Shown here piece by piece: positions 1-6,115 of a stretch of DNA of 8,661 bases (positions are counted from its first letter, which is position 1; every line of letters begins with the position of its first letter). The translations under genes and the position numbers were made by a program. Source of the stretch: DATGIQ01 sp035295665 (lineage in GTDB: Bacteria > Planctomycetota > Planctomycetia > Gemmatales > Gemmataceae); contig DATGIQ010000664.1 in NCBI GenBank assembly GCA_035295665.1, positions 1 through 8,661 on the forward strand, written 5' to 3'. The notes below the pieces were generated by a model. That model worked only from the letters and a program-made list of their open reading frames with translations. It had not been told where the DNA came from and did not search any database.

Positions 1-310
1 GGGCGGCTTCGCCCAAGCCGGGGGAAGTGATCTTGGGCATGAAGGCGGCATCGTCGGGGCCGACGCGTTGTCCGGGCGCGGGGAGATGGTCCAGCGCAGC
101 GGATTGGATGGTGATCCACTGATCGCCGGTCTTGTTGGGCAGGGAGATGGGCCCGCTGAAGGTGGCCCCGGCATCGAGAATGAGCGTGTCGCCGGGCTGG
201 GCATGATCGATGGCCGCTTGCAAACTGTCCCCAGCATGCACCGGGACGACGCTCAGGACCCGGCGCGCTTCCATCTCCTCAAGATGCGGTCGAAAGCATC
301 GTGTTGGCAT
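1..310 (-). CDS. Secreted parallel beta-helix-like surface protein, N-terminal 103 residues (partial, runs off left edge)
   Basis: The minus strand is open from ATG 310-308 to the window edge, so the gene continues to the left. The start is well supported: AAAGGAGA lies 9 bases upstream, an in-frame TAA lies further upstream, and no other start is available. The N-terminus carries arginines and then the motif RPHLEEMEARRVLS (residues 8-21). This resembles the LEPR-XLL-type N-terminal motif common on planctomycete secreted proteins. Next comes HAGDSLQAAIDHAQPGDTLI (residues 25-44), then DAGATFSGPISLPNK and a WITIQS segment. That pattern is typical of the first coils of planctomycete right-handed beta-helix (pectate-lyase-like) surface proteins. 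Catalytic residues, full length and any C-terminal sorting signal are outside the window, so enzyme activity cannot be judged. It is transcribed away from the polysaccharide genes. The fold and export are inference from sequence style. Confidence 0.75.
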   Translation of the reverse strand, partial: MPTRCFRPHLEEMEARRVLSVVPVHAGDSLQAAIDHAQPGDTLILDAGATFSGPISLPNKTGDQWITIQSAALDHLPAPGQRVGPDDAAFMPKITSPGLGEAA

Positions 311-759
311 TCGAGCGGTTCTCCTTTGAAGGCTTCGTCGAATCCTAGTTTAAAATCGGGCAGAATGCTGAGAGTCTGTGCGAAAAAGGGGTGTGGAACT
401 TGGGAATCATGATTTCAGACCCCGTTTTCGTACACGGGATACCACCGGGAAGCGCCCGCGAAGGAAGCCATGATGCGGTCCCTTCGCTTGCGCGTCCAGC
501 TTGTGTCCCCCGGGTTCTAAGAAGTCTGCGCAAGGTGGGGGCGACCCGGGCAAAAGGCCTGTTCGCGCGGCTGCAAAAGCTGAGCGCGGGGATATAAGCC
601 GATTGCCGACGGATTGCAAGTCCGATGCATGCTCCAGCACAACCAGATAGCCGGCGTGGATCGCAGACAAGCGGAAATACAAACCGGCGGTGAAAGGATT
701 GGTGACTTATACTGGTGGTGCCGGAAGCTGTGCGGAGCAGGGAGGGCGTCAAACAAAAA

Positions 760-787
760 AACGGTGTTAAGAGAAGTTAACACTGTT
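760..787. repeat. 11-bp stem, 6-base loop inverted repeat; terminator-like when read on the minus strand
   Basis: AACGGTGTTAA (760-770) pairs with TTAACACTGTT (777-787) around the loop GAGAAG, with one G-T wobble. On the minus strand the stem is followed directly by a run of T residues (complement of the A-run at 755-761), which is the shape of an intrinsic terminator. However, the stem is A+T-rich and no minus-strand gene lies upstream that would need it. It may block antisense transcription toward the left gene, or it may simply be part of a protein-binding site. Confidence 0.5.
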
Positions 788-790
788 AAC
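776..790. promoter_or_regulatory. Candidate operator: perfect palindrome GTTAACA-C-TGTTAAC
   Basis: The two 7-base half-sites are exact inverted repeats around a central C. The unit GTTAACAC is also repeated directly at 776-783 and 785-792, and its complement GTGTTAA lies at 764-770, giving three clustered copies of the same core. This is typical of a binding site for a dimeric repressor or activator. Its place in the divergent intergenic region suggests control of either or both flanking transcription units. The cognate regulator is not in the window and I cannot assign a family. Confidence 0.4.
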
Positions 791-873
791 ACAGATTTGT
801 AAGCCTTCCTTTATGCTCGGACGCGAAGAGAGGGGCTGCGACAACAATCCGCGAACGGGTTGGTAATGGTGTC

Positions 874-899
874 TTGATCTGAACTGTCCATGCTGTAAT
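874..899 (+). promoter_or_regulatory. Possible extended -10 promoter for the polysaccharide operon
   Basis: TGCTGTAAT at 891-899 matches an extended -10 (TGn followed by TGTAAT, 5 of 6 to TATAAT). TTGATC at 874-879 resembles a -35 box, but the 14-base spacer is too short for a standard sigma-70 promoter, so the extended -10 would carry most of the recognition. Transcription from here would give a leader of roughly 235 bases that includes the stem-loop at 992-1044. Planctomycete promoter consensus is poorly established, so this is tentative. Confidence 0.22.
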
Positions 900-991
900 G
901 GGATAGGGAATGGAGGGTCGGGTTAGGGGGATACAGGAAATGGCTGGCATAGGTTTTGCTCCTAGGTCATTGCTCATTGATTGGGTTGAAA

Positions 992-1053
992 GTGCGGCAC
1001 CCGGCCACGGCGATGGGCACCGCGTGTCTGCCGGTGTGCCGCACGTTCTTTTC
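992..1053 (+). terminator. Strong G+C-rich stem-loop with U-rich tail in the leader of the NusG-like gene (terminator or attenuator candidate)
   Basis: GTGCGGCACCCGGC (992-1005) pairs with GCCGGTGTGCCGCAC (1030-1044), giving a 14-bp stem with a single bulged T at 1035. The 24-base loop contains a further small CACG/CGTG pairing. The 3' arm is followed by GTTCTTTTC (1045-1053), a moderately U-rich tract. It lies about 100 bases before the start codon of an antiterminator-type gene, so it could act as an attenuator, a pause site, or the terminator of a short leader RNA. No ops/JUMPstart-like GGCGGTAG sequence was seen near it. Confidence 0.45.
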
Positions 1054-1142
1054 ATTTCCTGACCCTGACCGTCTCTGGACGAACTCGGTGCCTCGAGTGC
1101 GGACGTGGACCTGAGGTGGATGCAACACGGGAGGAGAGACCT

Positions 1143-1733
1143 ATGCCCTTGCTGCCTTTAGAGCCCTTCGTATTTCCCGACGACCTTCTCGATCCCGCGG
1201 CGGTTACTCCGGAAGGGGCGGCACCGTGGTGGGTCCTGCACACGCGCCCACGGGCGGAGAAATCGTTGGCTCGAAGGCTCTTGCGCACCACCACGCCCTT
1301 CTTTCTCCCCCTCTGCAAGCGGCAATGGCGGCACCGGGGCCGCTTGCTCTGCTCCTATGTACCTCTGTTCCCGGGCTATGTCTTCCTGCGCGCCGATAGC
1401 CAGGCGGTCTTCAAAACGTTGGAAACCAATTTGGTGGCTCGTGTCTTGCCTGTTCCCGATCAGGCCCAGTTGCATGGCGACTTGGCCCGGGTATACTGTT
1501 TGATTGCGTCCGATGCGCCCTTAACTCCCGAGGAACGCCTCAAACCCGGTGCGCTGGTGGAGATTACCAGCGGTCCCTTGGCGGGACTGGAAGGAAAAGT
1601 TCTCCGGCGAGGAAAACAGCTCAAGTTCATTGTGGAAGTGCAATTTTTGCAGAGCGGCGTATCGGTCGAGATCGAAAGCTGGATGATCGAGCCGAAGAGC
1701 GATCCGGCGCCGATTGCTACCGTGGGTGCATGA
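1143..1733 (+). CDS. NusG-like transcription antiterminator (RfaH/UpxY type) heading the polysaccharide operon
   Basis: This 196-residue protein is a specialised NusG paralogue. Such proteins bind the RNA polymerase clamp and help it transcribe long surface-polysaccharide operons. The NGN domain starts at WWVLHTRPRAEKSLARRL (residues 29-46) and includes the hallmark VPLFPGYVFLR (73-83). A C-terminal KOW domain begins at LKPGALVEITSGPLAGLEGK (133-152). ATG 1143 is preferred because GGGAGGAG lies 7 bases upstream. The ATG at 1116 is in frame but has no comparable site. A roughly 28-residue proline- and acid-rich extension precedes the NGN domain. General NusG would normally lie beside secE and rplK; here the neighbours are exosortase and capsule-type genes, which supports the specialised role. 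The 5' leader contains a strong stem-loop that the protein or an attenuation mechanism could act on. The family is secure; antitermination of this operon is inferred. Confidence 0.88.
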   Translation: MPLLPLEPFVFPDDLLDPAAVTPEGAAPWWVLHTRPRAEKSLARRLLRTTTPFFLPLCKRQWRHRGRLLCSYVPLFPGYVFLRADSQAVFKTLETNLVARVLPVPDQAQLHGDLARVYCLIASDAPLTPEERLKPGALVEITSGPLAGLEGKVLRRGKQLKFIVEVQFLQSGVSVEIESWMIEPKSDPAPIATVGA

Positions 1734-1812
1734 ATTTACTTTCAAAACGTGTCCGGAACTCTACAATCACAGTTCCAGACTCAGAATTCTAAGCCGCACG
1801 CAGGGAATCGGC

Positions 1813-1847
1813 GGCCTCGTATTTTCTGCCGCAACGGCAAGGAGGCC
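1813..1847. other. Nested stem-loop in the gap between the NusG-like gene and the exosortase gene
   Basis: GGCCTC (1813-1818) pairs with GAGGCC (1842-1847), and inside it TGCCG (1827-1831) pairs with CGGCA (1835-1839) around a CAA loop. There is no downstream T-run, so it is not an intrinsic terminator. It may be an RNA structure affecting stability or translation of the exosortase message. The rest of the gap from 1734 to 1914 shows nothing recognisable. Confidence 0.3.
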
Positions 1848-1914
1848 AATGGATTAGGAAAGCAACGGAGCTGTAACCCACGGGGACGAAGTGCGCGCGG
1901 AACGTGAGCGCTCT

Positions 1915-2919
1915 ATGCTTGGGAAGGCAGTCCCCCTTTCCGCGAATTCGGCGAAAGCCAACGCTATGCTAAAAGACCTCGTTGCCCGCCTGCATTCGCT
2001 GCCCACCCGTGTCTGGGTCATTTTGTCGATCCTGATCGTTGGCGTGTGCTGGACGTACTGGCCGGCCCTGGGAATCATCGTCAACAAATGGGACGCGGCC
2101 CAATACTCCCACGGCTGGCTCGTGCCGTTCTTTTCTCTCTTCCTCCTCTGGCAACGCCGTGCGCTTCTGGATGCCGTGGAATGGAAACCGAACTGGTGGG
2201 GACTGGTGTTCATCGCCCTGGCAGTCGTTTTGCGCCTCACGGACGGGTTTTATTACATCCGCTGGTTCGACACACTGTCGCTCTTGCCGTGCCTGGCGGG
2301 CTTGTGCCTTTTGCTGGGTGGCTGGTCGGCATTGCGCTGGGCCTGGCCGGCCATTGCCTTCCTGTTCTTCATGTTGCCCTTGCCGTACTCGGTCGAGACG
2401 GCCTGGGCTTACCGGCTGCGGCTGGCGGCCACGGCCACCAGTACGTTTTTCCTCCAAACGCTCGGCTTCCCGGCCATCGCCGACGGCACCGACATTATCC
2501 TCGAAAACAACGTTCTCCAGATTGCCCCGGCGTGCAGCGGCATGGGAATGCTCTTCATCTTTCTTGCCCTGTCGACGGCCATCGTCATCGTGATCAAGCG
2601 CCCCTGGCTCGATAAACTGATCATCCTGCTAAGTGCCATCCCCATCGCCATCCTGGCCAACATCGTGCGGATCACCATGACCGCGCTGTTGTTCCGGCTG
2701 GCCGACTATTTAGACACCCCTTGGCTCAACCAGAAGGCCCATAGCTTTTTCCACGACGGTGCGGGTTACTTGATGATGCTGGTGGCCCTGGCCCTGTTGC
2801 TGGGTGAGCTCTGGATTCTGGATCGGTTGTTCATCCCCGTGGAAGAAAAACCGACCGTGAGCTTCGACTTCGCCCGAGGCCGGAACCTCCGGCGATCGTC
2901 GCCCTCCCAAAAAACGTGA
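1915..2919 (+). CDS. Exosortase (EpsH family), integral-membrane transpeptidase-like sorting enzyme
   Basis: This polytopic inner-membrane protein (334 residues from ATG 1915) has about eight hydrophobic segments. Exosortases are thought to recognise a C-terminal Pro-Glu-Pro-type signal, cleave it and pass the protein to the surface. The proposed catalytic set is present: Cys207 in APACSGMGM, Arg252 in LANIVRI and His280 in FFHDGAGYL. The family signatures YSHGWLVP (64-71) and MLPLPYS (153-159) are also there. The C-terminus ends in a charged tail of about 30 residues. The start is uncertain: GTG 1891, ATG 1915 and ATG 1966 are all in frame and none has a strong ribosome-binding site. ATG 1915 has only GTGAG 6 bases upstream, while 1966 would give a short basic N-terminus before the first membrane segment. 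An EpsI-like partner gene lies downstream at 5399. It may belong to a planctomycete exosortase subclass, which I cannot settle without profiles. Function is known for the family; the substrate is unknown. Confidence 0.93.
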   Translation: MLGKAVPLSANSAKANAMLKDLVARLHSLPTRVWVILSILIVGVCWTYWPALGIIVNKWDAAQYSHGWLVPFFSLFLLWQRRALLDAVEWKPNWWGLVFIALAVVLRLTDGFYYIRWFDTLSLLPCLAGLCLLLGGWSALRWAWPAIAFLFFMLPLPYSVETAWAYRLRLAATATSTFFLQTLGFPAIADGTDIILENNVLQIAPACSGMGMLFIFLALSTAIVIVIKRPWLDKLIILLSAIPIAILANIVRITMTALLFRLADYLDTPWLNQKAHSFFHDGAGYLMMLVALALLLGELWILDRLFIPVEEKPTVSFDFARGRNLRRSSPSQKT

Positions 2920-3019
2920 GTTGCGCTCCGCGCGGGCTTTGCGGTGGATGTTCGGAACAGACGAGCGTAAACGGCAAGCCGCGACCGAGGCATAAAAGAC
3001 CTGTTTTGGAGACTTTTCC

Positions 3020-5251
3020 ATGGCTTCTTCCGATCAATCAGAGTCTCCCCTCCATTTGCCGGAACCGAGTCCCTCGCAAGGACAGAGCAACCAGCCGTTG
3101 GTGCCCGTCAACGGCTCCTCCGTTTACGGTGCCCCGGGGCCGATCATTCCCTTGCCCCCTGGACTGGCCGCTCCGCCGGACGTGAAGTCACTGGCCAAGG
3201 CGCTCAAACGCCATTGGCTGCTGGCGACTACCTTGGGCCTCCTCGCCGCGGTGGCTGCCTCCTCGGCCGCATGGTATTTCATGCCGGTGCGGTACACCGG
3301 CGAAGCGACGATTGTGTTCAACAAGACCAAGCTCCTCCGGGATGATGAGGGGGCTTCCCCGTTCGATCCGCAGACGCTGGCACAACTGGTCACGCAGCGT
3401 TGGGTGGTTCAGAAAGCATTGGACGAGCCCAATGTCGCAAAATTGCCCAGCGTAAGGGAGCAACTGTATCCCGTCGAGTGGTTGCGGCGGGGAGTGAAGG
3501 CCACCTATAACAGCCCCGAGCTCATGGGCATTACGCTTTCCGGGTACAATCCCGCGGAGCTCGTCATCTTGGTCGACGCGATCTCCCGTGTTTACGCCCA
3601 GGAATTGGGTAGCATGGAGCGCGCGGCGCGAATGGACCGGCTAAATAAAATCAACCAGATCATCGATAAGCTCGACCTCTTCGTAAACCGTGAGAAGGAA
3701 GACTTCAAGCGCTGGGTCGAGGCCAACGGAGCGGCCACCCCATCGCAACGCCAGAATATTGGCGACTTTGATCGGATGCGACGGGAACGGCTCTTGCAAC
3801 AGAAACTGGATGCCTTGGCACTGGTGGACAAGCTCAAACTCCAGGACGACCAGAACCGAAAAAAGGGAGGTCCCCGTGTCAGCAGGTTAGAGATCATAAA
3901 AGCGCTGGAAGAAAACGATGAGATTCGCGATCTGAAGCAAAAAATTGACGTCAAGAAAAAGGCATTCACTGCCCGTGAGCGCGTCATGGACAAGAAGAGC
4001 ACGCAATTGAAAGATGCCCAGGATGAGATTAAGAAACTCGAAAACGATTTGAAGGTTCTTGAAGACAAGCTAACCCCTGAACTCAGGAAAAAGATCATCG
4101 ATCGAAAAACGTTGCTTGGCGAGGATATCGAGGACGAGAACAAGAGTGAAATTGCCGCGACATACGCGCTCATCAAGATGATCGAGGAACGCATCGACGA
4201 CCTGGATAAGAATCTCAAGAAAGAGGGCCCGGAAACCCTGGACATCCAAGAAAGGCTCCGCAAATTCGATGCGGAAGATCGGGTTCGCGATACCTATCGG
4301 GTGGAAAAAGCCCGTTTAGAAGCCCAAACCCAAAACACAGTGGGTAGTGCCCGGGTCGAGGGCCCGCCGGTTGCGATCCCGGAGGCGGTCTTCAAGAAAC
4401 AGCTCATGCTCGCCAGCGGTGCCGGCGGCGGCGCCTTGGCGTTGGTGCTGTTCGTGATCGCCTACTGGGAATTCCGCGCTCGCCGGATCAACAACGCCGA
4501 GGATGTGGTCCACGGCCTCGGCTGGCGTCTGGTCGGGCAGCTGCCCCCCTTGCCGGAGCGTTCCCGTGCTGGACTGCTGCGGCGAAATGGCGACGCGCAA
4601 TACTTGCAGAACCTCATGACCGAATCGGTGGACGCCACACGGACCATGATCTTGCATGCAGCCCGCGTCGAAGGGCTGCGAACCGTCATGGTGACGAGTG
4701 CCGTTTCCGGGGAAGGGAAAACCTCCCTCTCCTGCCACCTTGCCTGTAGCCTCGCCCGTGCCGGTCGAAAGACCTTGCTGCTCGATTGCGACATGCGCAA
4801 CCCGGCCGCTCACCGCCTGTTTGAATTGCCGGCCGAACCGGGCCTGTGCGAAGTCTTGCGTGGGGAAGTCCGGCTCGACGAGGTGATCCGGGCCACGCCG
4901 GCTACCAACCTCTGGCTGATCCCCGCCGGGCAATTCGATGAACAGGCGTTGCAGACCTTTACCCTGTCGCAGGATGGATTTTCTCCTCTCCTGGAACAGT
5001 TGAAGACCCAGTTTGACTTCATCGTCATCGACTCCAGCCCCGTGCTTCCCGTCGTGGACACGCTGGTCGTCGGTCAAAACGTCGATGTCGTGGTCTTCTC
5101 CCTGCTCCGCGACGTGAGCCGTATCCCCAGCGTCTATGCCGCGTACCAGCGGCTGGCCACGCTTGGCATCCGCATCCTCGGTGCGGTCGTCAACGGCGTG
5201 GACACGGGGAGCTACGGGTATTCTCGTCAATACGCCAAACAGACCGTTTAA
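3020..5251 (+). CDS. Polysaccharide co-polymerase fused to cytoplasmic BY-kinase (Wzz/Wzc type)
   Basis: This 743-residue protein joins a chain-length/export co-polymerase to a bacterial tyrosine kinase, as in proteobacterial Wzc. A Pro/Ser-rich cytoplasmic N-terminus (1-60) is followed by membrane segment 1 (about 66-88) and a Wzz-type periplasmic domain. A long Lys/Glu/Asp-rich coiled coil (about 200-445), membrane segment 2 (about 463-483) and the kinase domain (about 530-743) come next. The kinase shows Walker A SAVSGEGKTS with Lys567, Walker A' LLLDCDMRNP with Asp589 and Asp591, and Walker B FIVIDSSPV with Asp671. The expected EX2RX2R oligomerisation motif reads ESVDATR (535-541), so the middle Arg is replaced by Asp. 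The C-terminal tyrosine cluster is small (Tyr732, Tyr734, Tyr738) but gives sites for trans-autophosphorylation. The start is supported by TTTTGGAG 9 bases before ATG 3020. The exosortase gene ends 100 bases upstream. Kinase cycling presumably controls polymer length and export. Confidence 0.93.
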   Translation: MASSDQSESPLHLPEPSPSQGQSNQPLVPVNGSSVYGAPGPIIPLPPGLAAPPDVKSLAKALKRHWLLATTLGLLAAVAASSAAWYFMPVRYTGEATIVFNKTKLLRDDEGASPFDPQTLAQLVTQRWVVQKALDEPNVAKLPSVREQLYPVEWLRRGVKATYNSPELMGITLSGYNPAELVILVDAISRVYAQELGSMERAARMDRLNKINQIIDKLDLFVNREKEDFKRWVEANGAATPSQRQNIGDFDRMRRERLLQQKLDALALVDKLKLQDDQNRKKGGPRVSRLEIIKALEENDEIRDLKQKIDVKKKAFTARERVMDKKSTQLKDAQDEIKKLENDLKVLEDKLTPELRKKIIDRKTLLGEDIEDENKSEIAATYALIKMIEERIDDLDKNLKKEGPETLDIQERLRKFDAEDRVRDTYRVEKARLEAQTQNTVGSARVEGPPVAIPEAVFKKQLMLASGAGGGALALVLFVIAYWEFRARRINNAEDVVHGLGWRLVGQLPPLPERSRAGLLRRNGDAQYLQNLMTESVDATRTMILHAARVEGLRTVMVTSAVSGEGKTSLSCHLACSLARAGRKTLLLDCDMRNPAAHRLFELPAEPGLCEVLRGEVRLDEVIRATPATNLWLIPAGQFDEQALQTFTLSQDGFSPLLEQLKTQFDFIVIDSSPVLPVVDTLVVGQNVDVVVFSLLRDVSRIPSVYAAYQRLATLGIRILGAVVNGVDTGSYGYSRQYAKQTV

Positions 5252-5307
5252 GGCCGTATCAACAATCTTCTCCGTTTCGCGAAAGTTCGATGAACCACCG
5301 CGAAACA

Positions 5308-5361
5308 GGGAATTCCTATCTGTCCGAAAGGGAGTCCGACTCCTATCCTGACGAAATTCCC
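5308..5361. other. Inverted repeats in the 147-base gap before the EpsI-like gene
   Basis: GGGAATT (5308-5314) is complementary to AATTCCC (5355-5361), enclosing GGAGTCCGACTCC (5331-5343), which can itself form a 5-bp hairpin with a CCG loop. A further GGTCGGACC lies at 5365-5373. There is no T-run, so it is not a classical terminator. It may be a processing or stability element between the kinase and EpsI cistrons. The frame of the EpsI gene stays open back to 5294 but contains no usable start codon there. Confidence 0.25.
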
Positions 5362-5398
5362 AGGGGTCGGACCTCCGTTCGGACGTGGATGGAAGAGC

Positions 5399-6067
5399 AT
5401 GTCACGAATCCTACCATTTGCCGTCGGTCTCGTTATCCTGATGGGTTCGGAGTTGCTGCACGGCCGTTGGACGGACCGCTGGAGTTTCTCCGGCGAGCCC
5501 GAAGCTTCCTGCGCCAAGCTTCCCAAGCAAGACGTGCCCATGATCGTCGGCGACTGGACAGGCCATCCGGGCAAACCATTGGCCCATGAGGACCTCGTCG
5601 TCGGCGAAATTCAGGGGTATTTCAATCAAACCTTCACGCATCCCAACGGGACCGAGATTGCGGTCCTGGTTCTGTGTGGCCGGCCGGGACCGATCGCCGT
5701 GCATTCTCCCGAGGTCTGCCTGGGCGGAGAGGGGTGCACGCTGGATGGCAAGAAGGAACGACTCGGCGTGGATTTCGCTCCGCCGAACCAGCGCGTCGAG
5801 TTCTGGGTCGGCCAATTTTACTGGTTCGACGGCGGATTGCGGAAAGATCGACGCCAATTGTGGACGTACAGCTCCAACGGAACCTGGAGCGCCGACGACA
5901 ATCCTCGGTTCCATTTTGCACGCTATCCGTCGCTCTACAAAATCTATCTCGTGCGGCAAATGTCGCGCCGAGACGAGAAACTGGATGAGGACCCGATGTT
6001 GGATTTCATCAAAGTCTTCATGCCGGAAATCCAAAGACGTCTGTTTGGTCCTCCGTCGCAATCCTGA
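5399..6067 (+). CDS. epsI: EpsI-family exosortase-associated protein (DUF3485)
   Basis: This 222-residue protein has an N-terminal hydrophobic signal or anchor segment (residues 5-20, LPFAVGLVILMGSELL) and a periplasmic domain. Conserved EpsI features are visible: VGDWTG (50-55), a central IAVLVLCGRPG strand region, the hallmark HSPEVCLGG with Cys107 (102-110), and LWTYSSNGTW (154-163). EpsI proteins occur with exosortases in exopolysaccharide loci, either fused to the exosortase or as separate genes. Here it is separate and lies two genes away, with the BY-kinase gene between. Its biochemical activity is not established; the conserved Cys and His suggest an enzyme or thiol function, but that is inference. 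GGAAGAGC just before ATG 5399 is a close-set ribosome-binding site. No upstream in-frame ATG or GTG exists after the TGA at 5291. The sugar-transferase gene follows after 48 bases. Confidence 0.88.
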   Translation: MSRILPFAVGLVILMGSELLHGRWTDRWSFSGEPEASCAKLPKQDVPMIVGDWTGHPGKPLAHEDLVVGEIQGYFNQTFTHPNGTEIAVLVLCGRPGPIAVHSPEVCLGGEGCTLDGKKERLGVDFAPPNQRVEFWVGQFYWFDGGLRKDRRQLWTYSSNGTWSADDNPRFHFARYPSLYKIYLVRQMSRRDEKLDEDPMLDFIKVFMPEIQRRLFGPPSQS

Positions 6068-6115
6068 TCCACGCGGCGGATGCCTTTGAACCTGAAACCA
6101 AGGTAGGTAGCGCTT

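Larger units (their letters stand above)
311..1142. other. Long divergent intergenic region (about 830 bases) without a convincing gene
   Basis: This gap separates the leftward surface-protein gene from the rightward polysaccharide operon. Short open frames occur on both strands, the longest being 135 codons on the minus strand at 345-752. They lack ribosome-binding sites, have low-complexity Arg/Pro/Ser composition typical of non-coding G+C-rich DNA, and contradict one another. The recognisable structure is a palindrome and hairpin at 760-790, a possible extended -10 element near 891-899, and a strong stem-loop at 992-1044. A small perfect palindrome AATCATGATT sits at 405-414. The region probably holds promoters for both directions plus the untranslated leader of the operon. 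Confidence 0.6.

Noticed and set aside
587..647. tRNA-Cys-like segment: CGGATTGCAAGTCCG resembles an anticodon arm with GCA anticodon
   Set aside because: No T-arm with a TTCRA loop follows, no acceptor stem can be paired at the right distance, and D-arm pairing is absent. Only one hairpin resembles a tRNA, so it is treated as chance.
345..752. 135-codon minus-strand open frame and overlapping plus-strand frame at 391-597 in the intergenic region
   Set aside because: No ribosome-binding site, composition typical of non-coding G+C-rich DNA, no recognisable domain, and the frames on the two strands conflict.
1116..1142. In-frame upstream start ATG 1116 for the NusG-like gene
   Set aside because: The GGGAGGAG 7 bases before ATG 1143 strongly favours 1143, and the nine extra codons overlap that ribosome-binding site.
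3592..4263. 223-codon minus-strand frame inside the Wzz/BY-kinase gene
   Set aside because: It is the antisense of the Lys/Glu-rich coiled coil, giving a Ser/Phe-rich artefact. The plus-strand gene has clear domains throughout.
5290..5589. 99-codon plus-strand frame overlapping the start of the EpsI gene
   Set aside because: It overlaps the EpsI coding region in another frame, is Arg/Pro-rich, and has no family resemblance.
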